A DNA stretch of 64,000 nt from Endozoicomonas numazuensis (GTDB taxonomy: Bacteria; Pseudomonadota; Gammaproteobacteria; Pseudomonadales; Endozoicomonadaceae), in assembly GCF_000722635.1 (NCBI RefSeq), contig NZ_JOKH01000001.1, positions 1,493,182 to 1,557,181 on the forward strand. Direction: 5' to 3'. Of the stretch, positions 61,848 through 64,000 are shown piece after piece. The first letter of the stretch is position 1; the number at the start of each line of letters is the position of its first letter. Position numbers and translations under genes: made by a program. Under the pieces are notes generated by a model that worked only from the letters and a program-made list of their open reading frames with translations, was not told the DNA's origin and did no database searches.

Positions 61848-63494
61848 TTAGCCGACCTGGTTCTCTTTGCTCAGGGCAATGTCACGGGTTTCCTTGTAAG
61901 AAGGTTTGCCACTTGGAGTCCTTGGCATTTGAGCAACTACGTGTAATTCACGAGGGATCTTGTAACCGGCGATGTGTTTGCGAGCTTCTTCCTGAACGCT
62001 CTTGAGGCTGACGTCATGTCCTTCCTTGAGCGTGACAACGGCAGTTACCTTGGCATGGAAGCGTTCGTCAGGGGTTTCAACCACCAGGCAATCGATAATA
62101 GCCGGGTTGTTTTTCAAAGCCTGCTCTACTTCTTCAGGGAAGATTTTCTCACCCCCTGAGTTGATGCAGTTGGAGTCACGACCAAAAATGGTGATGGAAC
62201 CGTCTTCTTCCAGACGAGCGGCGTCGCCTGTCAGCAGCCATGTCTTACCTTTACCTTCTACATCGATAAAGGTTTTAGCGGTTTTAACCGGATCGTTGTA
62301 GTAACCCGCCGGGATGTGACCTGAGCGGGAGAATATACCGGTTTCTCCTGGCTTGGCGTGACGAGCCTGTTCAGGCGTCTCACCTTCAACAATAACGTCC
62401 ATAAACTCGGAACGATTAACGTTACCCAGGCTGGCCTCTTCTTTCTTGCTGCCTGTATCCATACCCATGCTGCCAGATTCAGAAGAACCAAAGGAGTTGG
62501 TAATAAAGACATTAGGAAAGTGTTTCTTAAAGGCGTCTTGTTTGGCGTAGGAGAATACAGCGCCCCCTGAACCGACATTGAAGACAGAGTCCAGCTTCCA
62601 GCGGCCAGGGTTGTTGTCCAAAGCTTCCAGCAGAGGAATAGCCATGGCATCACCCACAATCTGTACTGAGTTTACCGCTTCCTGCTCAACCAGCCCCCAG
62701 ACGACTTCTCCATTGAGATTTCGTTCAGGGTTCATGACCAATTTATTTCCGGCCAGCAGAGTGATGCAGGCAAACCACCAGGAGGCTCCATGCATGAGTG
62801 GTGCCAGAGGCAGGGAAGCCATTTCAAAGCCGGGCATACGGTCAATGATGTCTTCAGGCTTCTGACAAGGTCCTTTTTCACCACTGTAAAAGCCTCCGCC
62901 GCCCATTGCTGCATGGAAAACGTGCTCGTGTGGCCACATCACGCCCTTTGGCATACCCGTGGTGCCACCGGTATAAAGAATAAACAGATCCTGTCCGGAG
63001 CGCTCTTCAAAGTCACGAACATTGGACTGGTCAGACATGGCATTTTCGTATTCGGTGGCGCCAATCAGTGACAGATCATGATCGGTAGCATCATCAACGG
63101 AAACAAACGTCTTCAACTCAGGGAACTGTCCCTTGATCTCGTTGATGGCCGGAATGAATTCACGGTGGTGAATACAGGCTACGACATCTGCGTTGTCGAA
63201 AATGTACGACAGCTCTTCATTGACATAGCGATAGTTAACATTGATGGGAACCGCACGAATTTTGAAACAGGCCAGCATGCCTTCGAGATATTCGCTGCAA
63301 TTGTACATATAGAGTGCTACATGCTGGCCTGCCTTCACGCCCTGAGCGCTGAGGTAATGAGCCATCTGGTTCGCCCGCTCTTCAAGCTGGGTATAGGTGA
63401 TGCGGCTGTCGCCACAAACCAGGGCTTCACGCTCGCCAACTGCATCGGCTACCAGCTCGAACATATCGCAGATATTGAAGTGTTTTTCAGCCAT
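61848..63494 (-). CDS. Acyl-CoA synthetase, FadD-like
   Basis: 548 residues from ATG 63494; an in-frame ATG 63566 would add 24 unlikely residues. The AMP-binding YTGGTTGMPKGVMWPHEH is at about 177-194, GSSESGSMGMDTG and LTGDAARLEEDGSITIFGRDSNCINSGGEKIFPEEVE follow, and the catalytic Lys is in RTPSGKPSYK. It resembles the FadD3/FadD17/FadD19 group of steroid degraders. It is the first gene of the minus-strand operon and divergent from the MFS gene. Confidence 0.92.
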   Translation of the reverse strand: MAEKHFNICDMFELVADAVGEREALVCGDSRITYTQLEERANQMAHYLSAQGVKAGQHVALYMYNCSEYLEGMLACFKIRAVPINVNYRYVNEELSYIFDNADVVACIHHREFIPAINEIKGQFPELKTFVSVDDATDHDLSLIGATEYENAMSDQSNVRDFEERSGQDLFILYTGGTTGMPKGVMWPHEHVFHAAMGGGGFYSGEKGPCQKPEDIIDRMPGFEMASLPLAPLMHGASWWFACITLLAGNKLVMNPERNLNGEVVWGLVEQEAVNSVQIVGDAMAIPLLEALDNNPGRWKLDSVFNVGSGGAVFSYAKQDAFKKHFPNVFITNSFGSSESGSMGMDTGSKKEEASLGNVNRSEFMDVIVEGETPEQARHAKPGETGIFSRSGHIPAGYYNDPVKTAKTFIDVEGKGKTWLLTGDAARLEEDGSITIFGRDSNCINSGGEKIFPEEVEQALKNNPAIIDCLVVETPDERFHAKVTAVVTLKEGHDVSLKSVQEEARKHIAGYKIPRELHVVAQMPRTPSGKPSYKETRDIALSKENQVG

Positions 63495-63660
63495 TACCTT
63501 AATTACCTGTTGTTTATTGTTCTTTTCGACTCTGACCATTCCTGGTCTTGTATTTCCGTTTTTCACGCGTGTCAGGAGAGCGGAAAAACTGAAGATGTCT
63601 TGTTGCCTAAGACAAATTTCTTAATGGAGGTAACTAATACCAGAGGGGTCTATGATTCAC

Positions 63661-63678
63661 TTCGTCCACTTGGGGTAT
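63661..63678. promoter_or_regulatory. Weak candidate for a seventh operator copy
   Basis: TTCGTCCACTTGGGGTAT keeps the left half (TTCGTC) and centre of the shared dyad, but the right half is degraded. It lies 49 bp before the MFS gene and 167 bp before the CoA-ligase operon. Confidence 0.3.
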
Positions 63679-63727
63679 AGAGGGCTGTGTTTGCCAGCTA
63701 TTTACACTCAGGAAACAGGAGTTTTTG

Positions 63728-64000
63728 ATGCCTTCTGAAACCACTATTTCATTTTTTTCTTACTGGCGCGTGGCTATCCTCGCTGGGACTACTCTGATCC
63801 TCACCGTTCTGGTAGAAGATGCCTATGTTCCTGTCACAGCGGATGTTGCAAAAGAGTTTGGTGATGCACTGAGTGACTTTCAGTTAACGACCATTCTGTT
63901 GATTTGCGTTCAAGGAGTCACTATGCCCCTGTTTGCATCCTTTGGGGACAGGGTAGGGAGAATGCCTGTTCTGGAAAGTGGTTTGCTGGTCTTTATAGTG
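63728..64000 (+). CDS. MFS transporter, 3' end beyond the window
   Basis: First 91 residues. An AGGAG site at 63716-63720 supports ATG 63728. The first two membrane helices (about 14-34 and 52-70) are separated by a loop with FGDRVGRMPVL, the MFS motif A. Divergent from the CoA-ligase operon, so it may import the steroid substrate or a related acid. The rest of the gene is outside the window. Confidence 0.85.
   Translation, partial: MPSETTISFFSYWRVAILAGTTLILTVLVEDAYVPVTADVAKEFGDALSDFQLTTILLICVQGVTMPLFASFGDRVGRMPVLESGLLVFIV

Overview
The window looks like a chromosomal segment of a marine gammaproteobacterium, most likely Endozoicomonas or a close relative. That placement is inference. It rests on the gene mix: a ycjX-ycjF pair, a Gram-negative porin, many large exported orphan proteins (one with a eukaryote-type SH2 domain), and a bacterial steroid-degradation locus. 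No rRNA, tRNA or CRISPR array was seen.

The dominant content, from about 8 to 63.5 kb, is a steroid catabolic locus split into several transcription units. Recognisable ring-degradation enzymes are a delta5-3-ketosteroid isomerase (24.2 kb), a KshA-type Rieske 9-alpha-hydroxylase (41.8 kb), a 3-ketosteroid dehydrogenase (49.5 kb) and the meta-cleavage tail tesD-tesE-tesF-tesG (28.9-32.6 kb). Beta-oxidation-type enzymes for the C/D rings or side chain are two pairs of unlike acyl-CoA dehydrogenases (10.1-12.5 and 17.6-20.0 kb), an IpdF-like SDR, a MaoC hydratase and a thiolase (20.1-22.6 kb), and two CoA ligases with two crotonases (58.2-63.5 kb). Further SDRs, a GMC oxidoreductase, a nitroreductase, a nitronate-monooxygenase-like flavoprotein, an SRPBCC protein, a sulfatase, a porin and transporters surround them. 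A LuxR-type regulator (43.1 kb) and a TetR regulator (45.0 kb) sit in the middle. The extradiol dioxygenase, the 3-HSA hydroxylase, the KshA reductase and an IpdAB-type CoA-transferase are not in the window.

The most informative non-coding signal is an 18-bp dyad (consensus WTMGTCYNTYYGRACGAT). It occurs six times, each time in an intergenic region upstream of a steroid-locus gene or of the LuxR-type regulator. It looks like the operator of a steroid regulon.

Region by region: 0-3.9 kb, a giant orphan membrane protein cut by the window edge; 4.0-6.0 kb, a group II intron inserted precisely into one end of a 126-bp MITE, whose empty copy is at 47.4 kb; 6.0-12.5 kb, a divergent propeller-like protein and the first catabolic operon; 12.6-17.4 kb, unrelated genes including ycjXF; 17.6-25.0 kb, the second catabolic operon, a serine-rich exported orphan and the isomerase operon; 25.3-27.2 kb, an IS607-type element with a broken tnpA and intact tnpB; 27.2-32.6 kb, an SDR/SRPBCC pair and tesDEFG; 32.6-35.1 kb, an AT-rich island with a GNAT-like gene, two tiny ORFs, a lipoprotein and a GNAT fragment; 35.2-45.6 kb, SDR, exported orphans, sulfatase, GMC enzyme, kshA and regulators; 45.9-52.1 kb, a metal-site-less beta-lactamase-fold protein and the SDR-kstD-SDR operon; 52.2-57.8 kb, porin, YjiH-type transporter, the SH2-domain protein and an HNH protein; 58.2-64.0 kb, the CoA-ligase/crotonase operon and the start of an MFS transporter.
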